Assembly: GCA_023451825.1 (NCBI GenBank)
Contig: JAEXYA010000015.1
Location: 57,548-121,547, forward strand
DNA length: 64,000 nucleotides
Source: Pseudomonadota bacterium
GTDB lineage: Bacteria; Pseudomonadota; Alphaproteobacteria; Rhizobiales; Xanthobacteraceae
Reading direction: 5' to 3'
Shown: one piece after another, positions 61,820-64,000 of the stretch
How positions within the stretch are numbered: the first letter of the stretch is position 1
Layout: each line of letters begins with the position of its first letter
Program-made: the position numbers and the translations under genes
Notes under the pieces: model-generated
What the model was told of the DNA's origin: nothing
Database searches by the model: none
The model's input: only the letters and a program-made list of their open reading frames with translations

Positions 61820-63043
61820 ATGACCATTCGCAATTCGCTCGCAGTATCCGCTCTCGCGCTGTCGCTTGGCCTGATGTCGGCCGCGACTGCCTCGGCCCAG
61901 ACGCCGGTCAAGCTCGGCGTGCTTGCCGACATGTCTGGCATCTTCTCGGATATCGGCGGCATGGGCTCGTTCGAAGCCACCAAGATGGCCGTCGAGGATT
62001 TCAACAAGCTGCCGGGTGCCGACAAGTTCAAGGTCGAGGTCGTGCAGGGCGATCCGCAGAACAAGCCGGACATCGCGCGCAACATCGCGCGTAAATGGTT
62101 CGAGACCGAAGGCGTCGATGTGCTTGTCGATATCCCGACCAGCGCGACATCGCTGGCCGTTGCGCCCCTGACCGCCGAACTCAACAAGGTCGCGCTGTTC
62201 ACCGCCTCGGGCACGTCGGATCTCACCGGCAAGGCCTGCACGCCGAATTCGGTGCACTGGACCTATGACACCTGGGCGCTGTCGCATGGCACGGCCGATG
62301 CGATGACCAAGGCCGGCGGCAATAACTGGTTCTTCCTGTCCGTTGACTTCGCGCTCGGCGCATCGCTGGAGCGTGATGCGACGGCGGTGATCAACGCCAA
62401 TGGCGGCAAGGTCGTCGGCGCCATCAAGCACCCGACCGACTCCAATGATTTCGCGTCCTATCTGCTGCAGGCGCAGGCTTCCAAGGCCGATGTGATCGCG
62501 CTCGCCAATGCTGGCGGCGACACCATCAAGGCCATCAAGCAGGCATCGGAATTCGGCATCGTGCAGGCAGGCCAGAAACTCGCCGCCATGCTGATGTTCA
62601 TCTCCGACGTGCATTCGCTCGGCCTCAGCACGGCACAAGGCCTGCAACTCACCGAAGCCTTCTATTGGGACCTGAACGACAAGACCCGCGAATTCGGCGA
62701 GCGTTTTGCGAAGCGCAACAATGGTCGCTATCCCAGCATGAACCAGGCCGGCGCTTATTCGGCCGCGTTGACCTATCTCAAGGCCGTCGCCAAGGTCGGT
62801 TCGCCGAAGGATGGTGCTGCCGTCGTGAAGGCGATCCGCGAGATGGGCACGTTCGACGATCCGCTGTTCGGCAAGACCACGCTGCGCGAAGACGGTCGCG
62901 TGCTCCACGACATGTATCTGCTGCAGGTCAAGAAGCCGTCGGAATCGAAGAAGCCCTATGACTACTACAACGTCGTTGCGACGATCCCGGCCGAGACTGC
63001 CTTCCGTCCGCTCAAGGACGGTGGCTGCCCGCTGATCAAGTAA
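61820..63043 (+). CDS. ABC transporter substrate-binding protein, branched-chain amino-acid type (LivK-like)
   Basis: A 407-residue periplasmic receptor. Signal peptide 1-26 (cleavage near ASAQT); the fold opens with VKLGVLADMSGIFSDIGG and contains VVQGDPQNKPDIARNIARKW and DIPTSATSLAVAPL. A C-terminal lobe follows. The acidic GMGS loop and aromatic pocket residues differ from true leucine binders, so aromatic or other acids are possible. GGGGAGGAAAC precedes ATG 61820. No permease genes follow in the window; the next gene is an SDR after a terminator. Confidence 0.9.
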   Translation: MTIRNSLAVSALALSLGLMSAATASAQTPVKLGVLADMSGIFSDIGGMGSFEATKMAVEDFNKLPGADKFKVEVVQGDPQNKPDIARNIARKWFETEGVDVLVDIPTSATSLAVAPLTAELNKVALFTASGTSDLTGKACTPNSVHWTYDTWALSHGTADAMTKAGGNNWFFLSVDFALGASLERDATAVINANGGKVVGAIKHPTDSNDFASYLLQAQASKADVIALANAGGDTIKAIKQASEFGIVQAGQKLAAMLMFISDVHSLGLSTAQGLQLTEAFYWDLNDKTREFGERFAKRNNGRYPSMNQAGAYSAALTYLKAVAKVGSPKDGAAVVKAIREMGTFDDPLFGKTTLREDGRVLHDMYLLQVKKPSESKKPYDYYNVVATIPAETAFRPLKDGGCPLIK

Positions 63044-63063
63044 GTCTTACTCCCGAGACTTGG

Positions 63064-63106
63064 ACGCGCAGATGCCGGTGACCCCGCGCTGCGCGTTCTT
63101 TTTTTA
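63064..63106 (+). terminator. Intrinsic terminator after the binding-protein gene
   Basis: ACGCGCAG and CTGCGCGT form an 8-bp stem with a 17-base loop, followed by TCTTTTTTTA. Confidence 0.8.
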
Positions 63107-63143
63107 TCGCCGACCTCGTCAACACCACAAGAAGGACTAAGCC

Positions 63144-63914
63144 ATGCGTCTCGCCAACAAACTCGCTGTCATCACCGCTGCCGCGTCCGGCATGGGCCGC
63201 GCCGGTGTCGAGCTGTTCCTCAAGGAGGGAGCAAAGGTCGCGGCAGTGGATGTCAACGCCGATGCACTGGCGCAGCTGAAGGCCGATATGAAGGACAAGG
63301 GCTTTGAGCTCATCACGATCCAGGCCGATCTGTCGAAGACCGCCGAAATGAAGAGTTCGATCGACGACGCGGCAGTTGCGCTTGGCGGCGTCGATATTCT
63401 GTGGGCCCATGCTGGAACGCCTGGTCCGGCCGGCGTCGAGAATCTCGATCTCAAGGCCTATGAATTCGCCATGTCGCTCAACGTGACATCGGCGACCATC
63501 GGCGCAGGCGAAGTGGTCAAGCATATGCGCAAGCGTGGCGGCGGCTCGGTGATCTTCACGTCGTCAGTGTCGGGCATGGTCGGCTCCATGATGAGCCCGA
63601 TCTATTCGGCCGCGAAATTCGCCGTGGTCGGCCTGACCAAGTCGCTCTGCCAGACATTTGCGCCCGATCAGGTGCGCGTGAATGTGATCTGCCCCGGCCT
63701 CGCCGATACGCCGATGAAGCTCGGTTTCACCGGTCGTTCCGGCGTTGCTGCGGAAGCGGCCGCCAACGAGGCGAAGCTGCTGACCGCCGTGCCGATGGGC
63801 CGTCTCTGCAAGGCCGAGGACGTGGCGAATGCCGCCCTCTGGCTGGCATCGGACGAATCGACGTTCGTCACCGGCGTGGCGCTGCCGGTGGATGGCGGCT
63901 TCACCGCGCGCTGA
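63144..63914 (+). CDS. Short-chain dehydrogenase/reductase
   Basis: A 256-residue SDR with catalytic Ser in FTSSVSG and Tyr/Lys in IYSAAKFAV, plus VICPGLADT and PVDGGFTAR. Two usual motifs are altered: the glycine motif reads ITAAASGMGRAG (Thr-Ala-Ala instead of TGG/TGA) and NNAG is replaced by AHAGT, but the fold and catalytic residues remain. AAGAAGGA precedes ATG. Lies after a terminator, yet co-directional with the binding protein and may belong to the same catabolic unit. Substrate unknown. Confidence 0.9.
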   Translation: MRLANKLAVITAAASGMGRAGVELFLKEGAKVAAVDVNADALAQLKADMKDKGFELITIQADLSKTAEMKSSIDDAAVALGGVDILWAHAGTPGPAGVENLDLKAYEFAMSLNVTSATIGAGEVVKHMRKRGGGSVIFTSSVSGMVGSMMSPIYSAAKFAVVGLTKSLCQTFAPDQVRVNVICPGLADTPMKLGFTGRSGVAAEAAANEAKLLTAVPMGRLCKAEDVANAALWLASDESTFVTGVALPVDGGFTAR

Positions 63915-63918
63915 TTTT

Positions 63919-63998
63919 GTAGGGTGGGCAAAGCGCAGCGTGCCCACCACGTCTTCCCGATATTTGATGGTGGGCACGCTTCGCTTTGCCCACCCTAC
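63919..63998. repeat. REP pair (GGTGGGCA subfamily), copy 12 of the scan
   Basis: GTAG + GGTGGGCA...TGCCCACC hairpin, spacer, inverted hairpin + CTAC. Same design as the GATGGG copies but with different stem bases, so a third subfamily. Confidence 0.93.
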
Positions 63999-64000
63999 AG

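Overview
The window is GC-rich, has no rRNA, tRNA or CRISPR array, and looks like chromosomal sequence from an alphaproteobacterium of the Bradyrhizobium/Rhodopseudomonas group (Nitrobacteraceae). The evidence is a class II (B12-dependent) ribonucleotide reductase, an NDUFA12-type complex I subunit, small BA14K, DUF1236 and DUF6894 proteins, an RNase E with a large acidic insert in its S1 region, an EcfG-type promoter (GGAAC-N16-CGTT), and Rhizobiales-style palindromic intergenic repeats. The genus cannot be settled from the sequence alone.

Layout. 1-8.6 kb: 3'-truncated nrdJ, an EamA transporter, cytochrome b561, a membrane glycosyltransferase, a GAF histidine kinase and a BA14K protein. 8.9-26 kb: a block of conserved alphaproteobacterial housekeeping genes (NDUFA12, DUF2155, aat, accC-accB-aroQ, dsbA-like), interleaved with a DJ-1/PfpI protein, an SDR-esterase pair, a type II NADH dehydrogenase, a three-gene phosphosignalling operon whose genes overlap by ATGA, an EcfG-controlled DUF1236 gene and a membrane-anchored PQQ dehydrogenase. 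26-34 kb: chemoreceptor, Tat-exported metallo-beta-lactamase-fold protein, adenylate cyclase, and a lodA-lodB-ridA operon for a predicted exported cysteine-tryptophylquinone amino-acid oxidase. 34.2-34.9 kb: a REP-associated tyrosine transposase (RAYT) framed by two near-identical REP pairs. 35-49 kb: M48 protease, aminotransferase-bioY, dctA, rne, amidase-PBP1A-prfB (with a programmed frameshift) and a collagen-like lipoprotein. 49.6-64 kb: two catabolic modules (XRE-cupin regulator/FAH hydrolase/Tctc-type binding protein; IclR/branched-chain-type binding protein/SDR) around a NodU-like carbamoyltransferase, an M23 peptidase, a peroxiredoxin and a giant AsmA/DUF3971 protein.

The most distinctive system is the RAYT with its REPs. 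Eleven palindromic elements share the design GTAG + hairpin, usually paired head-to-head with an inverted copy that ends in CTAC, and they fall into three stem subfamilies. Five genes end on the TAG inside the GTAG tetranucleotide itself and a sixth ends on a TGA inside the adjacent stem, so the REPs sit exactly at gene ends. The second most distinctive is the exported LodA/LodB/RidA operon. It couples a quinone-cofactor oxidase, the flavoprotein expected to build its cofactor, and a secreted imine deaminase.

Starts were moved inward from the longest open frame where a Shine-Dalgarno sequence, signal peptide or family length supported it. Functions are inferred from recognisable motifs and remembered family sequences; no database search was possible.
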